This document shows positions 44,104 to 54,100 of a DNA stretch of 63,190 nt, in pieces. Both the position numbers and the translations under genes were made by a program. The notes beneath the pieces were generated by a model. That model did no database searches and was not told the origin of the DNA. It saw nothing but the letters and a program-made list of their open reading frames with translations. The stretch spans positions 59,256-122,445 of the forward strand of contig JACDED010000001.1 of the NCBI GenBank assembly GCA_013816615.1, given 5' to 3'. Numbering within the stretch: position 1 is the stretch's first letter; every line of letters begins with the position of its first letter. Source of the stretch: Bacteroidota bacterium (GTDB lineage: Bacteria; Bacteroidota; Bacteroidia; B-17B0; Aurantibacillaceae).

Positions 44104-44232
44104 ATAAAGTATTTATGAATTTAAAGATAAACTAAATTTTATACCAAATTCCAAACGAGTTTATATCTGGTAGGATTTTACAAACCGTTGGTGTATTTTT
44201 TTGAAAATTGTTAGAGAATTGAAAATTAAGAA

Positions 44233-45060
44233 TTATATTTTCTCCAACAACAGCATTGCCCATTCGTTCTCACTTTTAAACGAAATAAATTTAATATTGT
44301 TAGATGCAGCCTCGACTTTTAATTCATCCATATCGGTAGTAAAAAAGCCACTTAAAAATAATTTGCCACCTTGCTTTAATTTTTTTGAATAGGCCGGCAA
44401 TTGCGTTTTTAATATATTTTTATTGATGTTGGCAATTATAATATCAAAAGGTTTTTCGTTTTCTAACAGATCGATATTACCTTTTTTTACACTAATATTT
44501 TTGCAGTTATTTGTTTCGCAATTTTCAATACTGTTCTCTACACTCCACTCATCAATATCAATTGCAAGAATATCTTTAGATCCTAAAAATTCAGCCAAAA
44601 TAGCAAGTATTCCTGTTCCACAGCCCATATCCAAAACTCTTTTCTCTTTAAAATCAACATCAAACATGGTTTTACAAACCAGGCGCGTTGTTTGATGATG
44701 ACCTGTACCAAAGCTCATTTTTGGCATGATCACAATTTCGTGTTTTACATTTTTGTTGGCTTGGTGAAAAGGTGCACGGATATATAAAAGATCATCAACA
44801 GAAACGGGTTCGAAATTTTTTTCCCATTCGGCATTCCAATTTGTTAAGGGAATTTTTTGAATATCGTACGTAAATGTAAAATCTTCAAAACTTAAATTTC
44901 CAAGATCAACATTTATTGAACTTTCCTCTTTAATATATGCCGTAAAACCGGTTTCGTTAAAATCAAAACTCTCAAAACCAAATTCAGATATTAATGCCAT
45001 TAATATTTCTGAGCCCGGCTCGGGTGGTATAACATAAAACTGGTAACTTAAATAACTCAT
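44233..45060 (-). CDS. prmA: Ribosomal protein L11 methyltransferase
   Basis: 275 residues from ATG 45060; the longer frame to 45075 would run into tpiA and is rejected. SAM motif RVLDMGCGTGILAILAEFLG, then ILAIDIDEWSVENSIENCETN and the Asn-Ile-Asn motif FDIIIANINKNILKTQLP. Upstream, the substrate domain includes PKMSFGTGHHQTT. Trimethylates amino groups on ribosomal protein L11. tpiA stops 1 bp upstream, so the two are coupled. Confidence 0.93.
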   Translation of the reverse strand: MSYLSYQFYVIPPEPGSEILMALISEFGFESFDFNETGFTAYIKEESSINVDLGNLSFEDFTFTYDIQKIPLTNWNAEWEKNFEPVSVDDLLYIRAPFHQANKNVKHEIVIMPKMSFGTGHHQTTRLVCKTMFDVDFKEKRVLDMGCGTGILAILAEFLGSKDILAIDIDEWSVENSIENCETNNCKNISVKKGNIDLLENEKPFDIIIANINKNILKTQLPAYSKKLKQGGKLFLSGFFTTDMDELKVEAASNNIKFISFKSENEWAMLLLEKI

Positions 45061-45061
45061 T

Positions 45062-45820
45062 TTAAAACGAAGCAATTATTTTGCAAAAATCATCTGCTTT
45101 TAAGCTGGCGCCGCCAATTAAACCGCCGTCCACATCCGCACATGAAAACAATTCTGCAGCGTTTTGTGCATTGCAGCTTCCACCATACAGAATAGAAATG
45201 TTTTCCGCAGCTTTAGTTGAAAAGATCTGCCCGATCACTTTTCTTATATATGCGTGCATTTCCTGCGCTTGTTGAGGCGTAGCAGTTTCGCCGGTACCAA
45301 TAGCCCAAACAGGTTCGTAGGCTAAATAAATTTTATCAAGGTCTTTTTCAGAAAAATTCTTCAATACATTTTCAAGCTGTTGCTTTACTATATCAAAATG
45401 TTTTTCAGATTTTCTTTCTTCCAAAACTTCTCCAAAACAAAAAATAACATGTAAATTATTTTTAAACGCGTGTTGAATTTTTGAAACCAACTGTTCGTTC
45501 GTCTCTTTAAAATAAGTTCTTCTTTCACTATGGCCAACCAAAACAAATTTACAGGCAATAGAGTTTAACATTTCTGCAGAAATTTCGCCTGTAAATGCAC
45601 CTTTAGCATGCTCGCTACAGTTTTGTGCGCCAACAAAAAAAGAGGTTTCGCTTTTTAAAACTTCTGCTGCTGTATTTAAAAAAGTAAAGGGCGGAAAAAT
45701 AATTTTTTCTATAGATGAAAATTGTTTTGTTGTGGTTTTTAAAATATTGATCAGGTCTATAGCCTCGTTAAGGTTGGTATTCATTTTCCAATTACCGGCC
45801 ACTATTTTTTTTCTGCTCAT
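45062..45820 (-). CDS. tpiA: Triosephosphate isomerase
   Basis: 252 residues. Active-site motifs: VAGNWKMN (Asn and Lys), FVLVGHSERR (His), YLAYEPVWAIGTGETATPQQA (Glu and the flexible loop) and ILYGGSCNAQNAAELFSCADVDGGLIGGASL. Interconverts dihydroxyacetone phosphate and glyceraldehyde 3-phosphate in glycolysis. It follows the permease gene by 10 bp and leads directly into prmA. Confidence 0.97.
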   Translation of the reverse strand: MSRKKIVAGNWKMNTNLNEAIDLINILKTTTKQFSSIEKIIFPPFTFLNTAAEVLKSETSFFVGAQNCSEHAKGAFTGEISAEMLNSIACKFVLVGHSERRTYFKETNEQLVSKIQHAFKNNLHVIFCFGEVLEERKSEKHFDIVKQQLENVLKNFSEKDLDKIYLAYEPVWAIGTGETATPQQAQEMHAYIRKVIGQIFSTKAAENISILYGGSCNAQNAAELFSCADVDGGLIGGASLKADDFCKIIASF

Positions 45821-45830
45821 GCGTGAAAAT

Positions 45831-46910
45831 TTATTTTACCCTAACGCGAGGATCTAAAACACCGTAAACGATATCTACGACTATATTAATTGCAACGAAA
45901 ATAGTTGCGAATATTAATGTTGCGCCCATTACAACCGGAAGGTCATTTTTACTTAACGCTTCTACAACCTCATAACCAATGCCTTTCCAGCTAAAGATCT
46001 TTTCTACAAAAACAGCGCCCGCCATTAAGCCTGCAAACCAGCCCGAAATAGCCGTAACAACAGGGTTTAAAGCATTTTTAAGGGCGTGTTTCATAATTAT
46101 CCTGCGGTAGCTCAAGCCTTTGGCCCTGGCGGTTCTTATGTAATCTTGCGACAACACATCCAGTAAAGAACTTCTTGTTAATTGAATGATAATACTTAAA
46201 GGGCGCATGCCGAGTGTGATCGCAGGTAAAATAAGATTTTTTAATTTTAATGTTTCACCATTCCAGACATCAATATCGTAAAGACTTCCGGATGGATCGA
46301 GGCCGGTATATTTTGAGAGCACATAACCAAAAAGCCATGCAACTATTAATCCCACTAAAAACGAAGGGGCACTCATACCAACTACTGTAGCCAAGACAAA
46401 CACTATCCTGTCAAAAAATGAGTTTTTGCGTGTAGCGGTTAAAATCCCAAATAAAATGCCGATTATTGAGGCTATAATAATAGCGGCAAAGGCCAGCACA
46501 GCCGTTTCCGGCAACGTATCTTTAATGATCTCGGTAACATCCCTTTTTGTAATGTAACTTCGCCTTAAATATGGCCATTTAAAAACAACTGCTTTATCCG
46601 CTCCTATTGTAAATAAAGGGGTCCAGGAGTATTTTTCAGGATTTAAGAACCATAAGCTATTATTATTTTTGTAATTATGTACTGAAACCGGCGAAAGATC
46701 GTTTAAATAATGGCTATACTGAACAATAATTGGTCTGTTTGTACCAAGATCGCGATGAATTGCCTCCACCGCTTCTTTGTTTGCCCTTTGCCCAAGCATA
46801 ATGGTAGCAGGGTCGCCGGGCAATATATTAAATAAAAAGAAGATGGTGGTAATTACCCCAAATAGCACCAAAATGCCATAAAAAAATTTTGATAGAATGA
46901 ATTTTACCAC
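45831..46910 (-). CDS. Oligopeptide-type ABC transporter permease (OppB/DppB)
   Basis: 359 residues with about six membrane helices. First helix FFYGILVLFGVITTIFFLFN and the family segment NILPGDPATIMLGQRANKEAV, followed by the binding-protein-dependent transport motif EAA-like DYIRTARAKGLSYRRIIMKHALKNALNP, and ends VYGVLDPRVRVK. A periplasmic insert of about 100 residues (about 85-130) is longer than in enteric DppB. Start is GTG at 46910. The other parts of a transporter are missing here, so it works with components encoded elsewhere. It is first in the tpiA-prmA string. Confidence 0.87.
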   Translation of the reverse strand: MVKFILSKFFYGILVLFGVITTIFFLFNILPGDPATIMLGQRANKEAVEAIHRDLGTNRPIIVQYSHYLNDLSPVSVHNYKNNNSLWFLNPEKYSWTPLFTIGADKAVVFKWPYLRRSYITKRDVTEIIKDTLPETAVLAFAAIIIASIIGILFGILTATRKNSFFDRIVFVLATVVGMSAPSFLVGLIVAWLFGYVLSKYTGLDPSGSLYDIDVWNGETLKLKNLILPAITLGMRPLSIIIQLTRSSLLDVLSQDYIRTARAKGLSYRRIIMKHALKNALNPVVTAISGWFAGLMAGAVFVEKIFSWKGIGYEVVEALSKNDLPVVMGATLIFATIFVAINIVVDIVYGVLDPRVRVK

Positions 46911-46980
46911 GGTTTAAAAAAGTACAAGCGCTAAGATAATTATTTATATTTATGAATAGAAACTGTTTTTAGATAAAGCT

Positions 46981-46988
46981 TATTTTTG
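46981..46988 (+). promoter_or_regulatory. -7 promoter box for the patatin gene
   Basis: TATTTTTG, an exact TAnnTTTG match, 24 nt before the TTG start at 47013. Confidence 0.5.
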
Positions 46989-47012
46989 TACCGATAAGAT
47001 TGGACATATTTT

Positions 47013-49310
47013 TTGAAAAAATACCTAAATATTGTAGCTCTTTTGCTTTTATTACTTCCTAATGGCCCTTTAAACGCTCAAAAAATCGGTTTGGTTTTAA
47101 GTGGTGGCGGGGCTAGTGGACTCTCTCATATTGGTGTTTTAAAGGCCTTAGAGGAAAATAATATTCCGATCGATTACATTGCGGGCACATCCATCGGGAG
47201 CCTTATTGGCGCATATTATGCGATCGGTTATACCCCTAAACAAATAGAAGAGCTTGTAAAAACCACATTTTTTCAAAGTATTACACGAGGCGATCTTCCT
47301 GCAAAATATGAATACATGGTAAAAAAACGCGATGATTATGCATCGTGGGTTACTTTTAAATTAAATTTTACAGATCATTATCTTAAAAATCTTCCAACCA
47401 ATGTAATTAATTCTATACCTATCGATTATTATTTGATGGAAACATTTGCAGGTGTATCTAACCAGGTAAATAATAATTTTGATAGTTTGTTTGTGCCTTT
47501 CAGGTGTGTTGCATCAGATGTGGCAAATAAAAAATCTATTTCATTTAAAGATGGAGATCTTGCGAGCTGTGTTCGCGCAAGTATGAGTTATCCTTTTTAT
47601 TTAAGACCAATTTCAATTGATGGAAAATTATTATTTGATGGTGGCTTGTATAATAATTTTCCAACAGATGTAATGTACAATGAGTTTAATCCGGATTTCA
47701 TTATTGGTTCTAATGTTGCAGAAAAGAACGGAGCGCCCGATGACGATAATCTTTACTCGCAGCTTCGTAACTTATTAATGAATCAAACTAATTTTAATCC
47801 TGTTTGCGAAAATGGTATTTTAATTGAGCCCTGGAGCGATGTAAGCATTTTTAATTTTGATAATGCTCAAAGGCTTATTGATAGCGGCTACTATTCTACC
47901 CTGCGTGCAATACCACTAATTAAAAAACAGATAAGCGCCGGAGCAGTAACACAAACACTTGAAGAAAGGCGTCAAAAATTTAAAACCTATCAGAACCTTA
48001 AAAATATAACCTACAATAATTTAGAGGTACACGGTTATAATGACAGGCAGAAAAATTTTATTTCAAATAGTCTCTTTTATAAAAATAAGCCTTTTACGAT
48101 CGATCAATTAAAAAAGCGTTATTTCAGATTAGCGGGCGATGATAAAATTAAAAACATTTTTCCTATTTCAACGATTGATACTGTTACAAAGAAATATACT
48201 TTAAAGCTTTATGGCAAAAAAGAAAAACCATTCTATCTTGATGCCGGTGCTATTCTTTCAAACAGGCCAATTAGTGAAGCTTTCATCGGCATTCAATACA
48301 ATTACCTTGGTAAAATAGGAACAAGCTTTTACGCCAATGGTTACTTAGGAAAATTATATTCCGGTACACATGCACATCTGCGCTTTGATTTTCCGGGCAA
48401 AGATCCTTTTTACCTGGAACCTTCATTTACTTACTCACGCTGGGATTATTACAGTAGTAGCGTTTTATTTTATGATTTTTTAAAACCCGCCTATCTTATA
48501 CAGGAAGATAAGTATGGTGAGATGAAAATTGGAATACCGGTTGGAAATATTTCGCAGGCAAATTTTGCAGCTGGTTATACCGAGTGGACAAATCAGTATT
48601 ACCAAAATGATGTTTTTACACGACTTGACACAACAGATAAAACATATTTTGATTATGCTTATTTACAAGCTAATTACACCATTAACACTTTGAACAGAAA
48701 AATGTATGCTACCGAAGGTTTATATTTAAACGCACGCATAAGATATTTAGAAGGAAGAGAAAGTCATATTCCCGGCAATACCAGTATAGATACTTTAACT
48801 TTTAGAAATGTAACACAATCGCCATGGTTGCAATTAAAATTAACAGTAGATAATTATATTAAAACATCTAAAAGTTTTAAAATAGGTGTGTTTGGCGAAG
48901 GCGTATACTCTACCCAAAGCTTTTTTAGTAATTACCAGGCAACTATTCTTTCTGCCCCGGCATTTAACCCAACACCCGAAAGCCAAACTTTTTTCATTGA
49001 TGCGTATAGGGCGCATAATTACCTGGCAACAGGTTTAAAATTTATTGTAACCCCAATTAAAAATGTAGATATAAGAACGGAAGCTTATTTATTTCAACCA
49101 ATCAATTCTATTTTAAAAACCAGCACCGGCGGATCAGAATATAGCAGTCCTTTTTTATATCGACATTTTATTGGCCTTGCAGCAGCGGTGTATAATAGTC
49201 CTATTGGCCCAATTAGTGTAGGTTTAAATTATTACGATCAGAATGATAATTCATTCTCTTTTTTCTTTCATATCGGTTACATTATTTTTAACCGTAAATC
49301 AATAGATTAG
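47013..49310 (+). CDS. Patatin-like phospholipase with POTRA and outer-membrane barrel
   Basis: 765 residues. Signal peptide (YLNIVALLLLLLPNGPLNAQ), patatin domain (about 24-310) with oxyanion loop SGGGASGLSHIG, nucleophile in GTSIGS (Ser-59) and the Asp of DGGLYNNFP (Asp-208), then a POTRA-like domain (about 330-385) and a 16-strand BamA-like barrel ending YIIFNRKSID. The layout is that of PlpD-type (type Vd) autotransporters, which carry lipase on the surface or in the periplasm. Start is TTG; the upstream frame closes at 46995. Ends 4 bp into the convergent gene. Confidence 0.88.
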   Translation: MKKYLNIVALLLLLLPNGPLNAQKIGLVLSGGGASGLSHIGVLKALEENNIPIDYIAGTSIGSLIGAYYAIGYTPKQIEELVKTTFFQSITRGDLPAKYEYMVKKRDDYASWVTFKLNFTDHYLKNLPTNVINSIPIDYYLMETFAGVSNQVNNNFDSLFVPFRCVASDVANKKSISFKDGDLASCVRASMSYPFYLRPISIDGKLLFDGGLYNNFPTDVMYNEFNPDFIIGSNVAEKNGAPDDDNLYSQLRNLLMNQTNFNPVCENGILIEPWSDVSIFNFDNAQRLIDSGYYSTLRAIPLIKKQISAGAVTQTLEERRQKFKTYQNLKNITYNNLEVHGYNDRQKNFISNSLFYKNKPFTIDQLKKRYFRLAGDDKIKNIFPISTIDTVTKKYTLKLYGKKEKPFYLDAGAILSNRPISEAFIGIQYNYLGKIGTSFYANGYLGKLYSGTHAHLRFDFPGKDPFYLEPSFTYSRWDYYSSSVLFYDFLKPAYLIQEDKYGEMKIGIPVGNISQANFAAGYTEWTNQYYQNDVFTRLDTTDKTYFDYAYLQANYTINTLNRKMYATEGLYLNARIRYLEGRESHIPGNTSIDTLTFRNVTQSPWLQLKLTVDNYIKTSKSFKIGVFGEGVYSTQSFFSNYQATILSAPAFNPTPESQTFFIDAYRAHNYLATGLKFIVTPIKNVDIRTEAYLFQPINSILKTSTGGSEYSSPFLYRHFIGLAAAVYNSPIGPISVGLNYYDQNDNSFSFFFHIGYIIFNRKSID

Positions 49311-50719
49311 TTTTTATTTTTATACAGATCGAATTGTAAAGTTGGTAACTCTACTTTTTGATAATTCGTAACTGTACTATCCGGGGTATTCTTGTCAATG
49401 ATCCTGAACTCATTATCGGCATGCTGCGGATCGATACTGATATTATGATACCTGATCAAATAACATTGCAAAGGCCAATCGTTCCAACGATGATCAGAAA
49501 TACTTACTTCAGAAAATTCAGGAATTATTTTTCCAAACTCTTTTACATCGTTTAGGATATTTGCATCGCGACTTGCTTTGCCCATATTAGAACAAGCAAA
49601 AATAATAACACCGCATAAAAGTAAAACAGAAGAAAAAGTAATTACTTTTTTTGCCTTTGAATTAACAATCATTAAAGCCCAGTGCGATAAAGGTTTTGAA
49701 ACGATCAAGGCAAAACCTATTGCAAAAAAAGGTAATGAAGGAATAAAATAAAATCCTTTCTGAACCATTGTTAGCATTAGTGGCAAAACACCGGCCAGGC
49801 CCAATAAAATAAAAAAGATGGCCCATAGCTTTTTTTCTCTTCTTAAAATAAATTTTTTTCTGAATGTAAAAATTAATAATACAAGCGCAGTAATACCCGG
49901 CAATAATTCTATTAAAATTCTTCCCAGAATATAAAAGTGTGATTCAACCGTTGAGTTTTCACCGATCCTGTGAATTACGCGTTTAATAAGGTAATTGGAT
50001 AAACTTTCTTTTGCAGAAGGAAAACATATCAGGACCAGATAAATTAAAACCGGAATTCCAAATAAGATAAGCGAGTGAAAAATTACATTCCTGAACTTTA
50101 TTTTTTTTAATGTTAACCAATATAAAAAAGGCATTACCGCCGGAAAAAATCCCGGAATACCTTTTGAAAAAGTAGCAAGAAAAATAAAAATTGCAGAGAT
50201 GATCGTAAATAAAATTTTATTCTCTTTAAGCGAACGTAAATAAAAGAAAACCGAAAGTAATACGAAAATACCCATTGTATTTTCGTGCATGTTGTTACTG
50301 AACGACCAAAAACAAACCGGTATGATGATCCAAAAAAACAACGGTAACCAGCCTATCTTTTTTTCTTCTGCATCTTTATTTATGTATTTCCAAATACAAA
50401 CCATTAAATAACAGGTAAGCGCCATAGTAAACAAAACATATATTCTTTCAGTATACATACCATTACCAAGGATCTTAAAGAATACAGATTGAATTGCAAA
50501 CACCAGTGGTGGATGTTCGTGAAAAGTAGTTAAGCCACCAAAACCATATTTACTAAATACAGGAAACCAAAAACTGCCAACACCATTTGCTAAATTTTTT
50601 GAAACGCAGGTATATAACATGCCATCCATAAACATACCGTCCTGTATCAATACCGGCAATGTTAATCCAAGAATAACAGAGATAGTAAATAAAAAAAATG
50701 GTAGTTGTTTGTTTTGCAT
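49307..50719 (-). CDS. PMT/ArnT-like membrane glycosyltransferase
   Basis: 470 residues with about ten membrane helices. The N-terminal loop has DGMLYTCVSKNLANG and FHEHPPLVFAIQSVFFK, in which acidic residues between helices 1 and 2 are the catalytic feature of GT-C enzymes (PMT_2 family). The periplasmic C-terminal tail carries DHRWNDWPLQCYLIRYHN. It probably moves a sugar from a polyprenyl carrier to a lipid or protein. Overlaps the patatin stop by 4 bp in convergent orientation. No other glycan gene lies next to it. Confidence 0.82.
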   Translation of the reverse strand: MQNKQLPFFLFTISVILGLTLPVLIQDGMFMDGMLYTCVSKNLANGVGSFWFPVFSKYGFGGLTTFHEHPPLVFAIQSVFFKILGNGMYTERIYVLFTMALTCYLMVCIWKYINKDAEEKKIGWLPLFFWIIIPVCFWSFSNNMHENTMGIFVLLSVFFYLRSLKENKILFTIISAIFIFLATFSKGIPGFFPAVMPFLYWLTLKKIKFRNVIFHSLILFGIPVLIYLVLICFPSAKESLSNYLIKRVIHRIGENSTVESHFYILGRILIELLPGITALVLLIFTFRKKFILRREKKLWAIFFILLGLAGVLPLMLTMVQKGFYFIPSLPFFAIGFALIVSKPLSHWALMIVNSKAKKVITFSSVLLLCGVIIFACSNMGKASRDANILNDVKEFGKIIPEFSEVSISDHRWNDWPLQCYLIRYHNISIDPQHADNEFRIIDKNTPDSTVTNYQKVELPTLQFDLYKNKN

Positions 50720-50725
50720 CTGTTT

Positions 50726-50754
50726 AAAAAAAAAGCCGCTATTTAGCGGCTTTT
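50726..50754 (-). terminator. Intrinsic terminator after the DUF2795-type gene
   Basis: Stem AAAAGCCGCT with AGCGGCTTTT around a very short loop (50731-50754), followed on the minus strand by a nine-base T-tract. Lies just past the 50761 stop. Confidence 0.82.
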
Positions 50755-50760
50755 AAATAT

Positions 50761-50982
50761 TTAAAATTCATCCTCATTAAAAAAGAAATCATCTTTTGTT
50801 GGATAGTCTGGCCAGATCTCTTCGATCGTTTCATAACTTTCGCCTTCGTCTTCCATTTCCTGTAAATTTTCAATCACCTCCATTGGTGAACCGCTGCGCA
50901 TAGCAAAATCGATCAACTCATCCTTTGTTGCAGGCCAAGGAGCATCTTCTAACCAACTTGCTAATTCTAATGTCCAATACAT
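50761..50982 (-). CDS. Small acidic DUF2795-type protein
   Basis: 73 residues, very acidic: MYWTLELASWLEDAPWPATK, then DELIDFAMRSGSPMEVIENLQEM and a C-terminal IWPDYPTKDDFFFNEDEF. The pattern W-P-A-T-K-x-E-L-I-D-(F/Y)-A-x-R-x-G-(A/S)-P is that of DUF2795 proteins common in Bacteroidetes, small and of unknown function. It has its own terminator and is isolated from neighbours, so it is probably monocistronic. Confidence 0.8.
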   Translation of the reverse strand: MYWTLELASWLEDAPWPATKDELIDFAMRSGSPMEVIENLQEMEDEGESYETIEEIWPDYPTKDDFFFNEDEF

Positions 50983-51176
50983 ACTTTTATTCTTTTAATT
51001 TTTAGCCTTTTATTTTCATGCAAAGAAAATAATTTTTTGCTAAGAAGAAAGGATTATTTTTAAAAAAATATAGTTTTTGGGTTTATCGATATCTTGTTGA
51101 TTTACAATTAATTATACTAAAACAGAAGCGCCTGACTTAAAATTAATGGTTTGATTTCGGTTTTTTTGGCTAAAAA

Positions 51177-54100
51177 CTATTCTTTTAAGAGCTTTTTATA
51201 AAATGCTTTTCCATCAATTTCAACCTTTAAGAAGTAATTTCCCCCTTTAAGATCAAGATCCTTAACGGTAAACTTTTGCTCTATTCCACCGCTTCCTTCT
51301 TTTAATTCTATCGCTTTTAATTGTTTTCCTAAAATATCAATTAAAGCAATTTTAATTTTTGAATCCTTCGCGTTATACAATTTAAAATTTATCTGATCAG
51401 AAAATGGATTTGGAAAAACTACTAAACCGATCAGGTCAGCATTTTCTTTTATACCAATATTAATAGTGCTTGTATCTACTTTTTGTCCGTTGCTGCTAAT
51501 AATATTACTAAATAAACCCGCACCATTCTCGGCTTTTATATTAAAATAATATACAACACCTTGCGCAAGCGTTAATGTATTTGCAGTAACAGAAGTTGCA
51601 GCCCAATTAGTTGTCCACGTTTGTGTATTTGTTGCACCGGGTGTTGTACCAATACTATACCAATACCTGTAAATAGCAGAATTTGTATCAACTGAAGTGC
51701 CCCAATTGGCGCGTAAAGAATCAGTAGTATTTATGGTTACAATATCTGCCCCCGGTCCATCGTTTACAAAAGCAATATTTGTTGGCGGTGTCCAATCTAC
51801 ATTTACATCATGAAAATAAATAGAAGATAAATTACCCGCGCTATCCTGGCAAATAGATTTTATTTTACCGGCATTTTGTGTTGGCGAGGGGTTTAAATAA
51901 CGCATTTCATTTGCAAAACCACTACCAACGTTAACATTTACGGATCCTGCTCTTGAACGATAAACTTTTATTTCATCAATACTAAATTTGCAATTACCAC
52001 TTCTAAAAGAAACATAACTTCCGTTTTGATAAGGCGCTGTATCCGTCCATGTTGCAACAAGTCCATTATTCCAGTAAACAGAGATCTTTCCGGTAATTCT
52101 ATCAAAAACAACTTTAATATCATACCATTGCCCTGCGGAAAATGTATGCGTTAAAGATACTTTTGGTGTACCAATAACGTCGTTCACGGTTTTATATATT
52201 TCAACTTTTTGATCATCTAATCTAAACCAAACAAAATAAGAGTTATTCCTGTTTGGTAAATTTGGATTATCGCAGGCAAAGTGCAAGCCCGCGCGGCGTG
52301 TGGTTCCTGAGCCTTCAAACTTTGCCAAGAAATGATACATGTAACGGTTGCTTAACGATTGCGTTAAGGCCGCATAAATATTTGTGTTTCCTGCAGCTGT
52401 ACTTACTTCATCAGTTTGCACCAATGCATTTCCCGAAATACCCCAAATACCAACAGTAGGTGTCCATTCAGGATGAATAGCATTATCAAAATTATCAGCT
52501 AAAAATCCTTTTGTATAATTAGCGCGCCATTCGGTTCCATTAAAATCAATTACCTGGTAATATCCTTTTTCCACACCACTTCCCCCAACATTATCTACAT
52601 CAGTTATTGTTGAAGTAAATGCGGTAACCTCCCAGGCGTTAGTAGTATTTACGTTTGTTGTTGGTGCTATCACATCCGGTTGCGTTGGTGTAACAGTTCC
52701 ATTCATAATAAAATTTGCGCTCCATCCTGCGGCAGTAGTAGCGCAATCGCTTCTAAACTCAACCAATACGCTGTCGTTAACCGATGTAACCGGACCGGGA
52801 TTTATCGTACCACTGTATTGACCAATTAAAGGAGAATTAATAGAGCCGCCATTGTAAATAAATAAATTATCATAGCCGCTTTCTAAATTAAAAGAAGTAA
52901 AGCTTAATGTAATATTTGTTGTTGCCGGCTTTGTAAATAGCCAGAATTTTCTTTCATCATTTGAATAGTTAGCGCTTGCTCCACCCGAATCATAAAATGA
53001 ACCTGTAGTTGTAGAATATGTAGCAGTAATGGAATATGTATTGTTGATCAATTTATAATACTTAGCCCAATTCCATAAAGGTCCCGGATCGGTATGCGTT
53101 TGGTTAGGATTCATTTGGTGTCCTTTTACTTTTACGCAACTGCCTTGTAAACACTGTGAGCTTGTACCGCTGCAGCCCGGACCATAATATGTTCGCAATG
53201 TGTTTATGCTGTTGCTTGTGCAAATATCTTTGCTCAATGCCGCTGATGAATTATACATAGCTGTTGTAAACCAGGATGCCGTACTAATATAGCCTTCGTG
53301 TTCAATACCAACCGTGTATGGATTTTCCGAACCAACATGCCAGGCCTTGGCACTTTCTAAAACCATTTGTGTTACCTGTCCGTCAGAACTTCTTACAACA
53401 TAATGCGCAGAAGCGCTTGCTGAACAATTTTGAAACCAGGAGATACAGCCGGCATAAGTTCCTTGTACAAAATGTATTGTTACTGCTGATATTTGCGTAC
53501 CGTTGCGGCTGCTGTAATTACAACTCCCGGCAGGTGTATAAAGAGCAGAAGGATAATCGGGTGACATAACATTTGCAGTAGAAGTTATTTTATAGGCTTC
53601 GCCCGTATTACTTAAAATAGATGTTTTACTAATAGCAACATTTTTTGAATTGAGCACATTATAATTATCTCCGAAAATTTTTGGCAGGTCTATTTTATGA
53701 TCCGGAAAATCATATAAGTCCTGAAACTCAGAATTAGCAAGGAACCAATAGATCTGGTATAAATGTACATTTAATGCGAAATTATTTTGAAGATCATTGC
53801 TTACAGGCAATTCACTTAAGTCAATTAAAATACTTTTATATTTACTAAGATCAGGAGAAAAAACATGTTGTTGTGTTTGTAAAATATTGAACGCTTTTGC
53901 ATAAGCCAGGACAGAAGTTTCAGGAGAAGAAATAATCGCTTCCTCAGGAAAGCCCGATAACTGTGAAACACGTGATAAATTATTACGGAAATAATTTTTT
54001 CCATCCTGCACCAAACCCATTACACCAAAAGTTTGCGGATAACCAATACAACTTGGTTCGCCTGAATTATTCAAATGCTGAAAACGCGTTTGTGTAAATG

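Noticed and set aside
46951-46977. Sequence resembling the 37-bp motif before the patatin gene (AATAGA, AACTGTTT, AGATAAA)
   Set aside because: It needs a 5-bp gap, so half-site spacing is lost, and the strand and distance to the -7 box do not fit.
50983-51176. Small gene or RNA in the gap before the DUF2795-type gene
   Set aside because: No open frame or strong structure seen.
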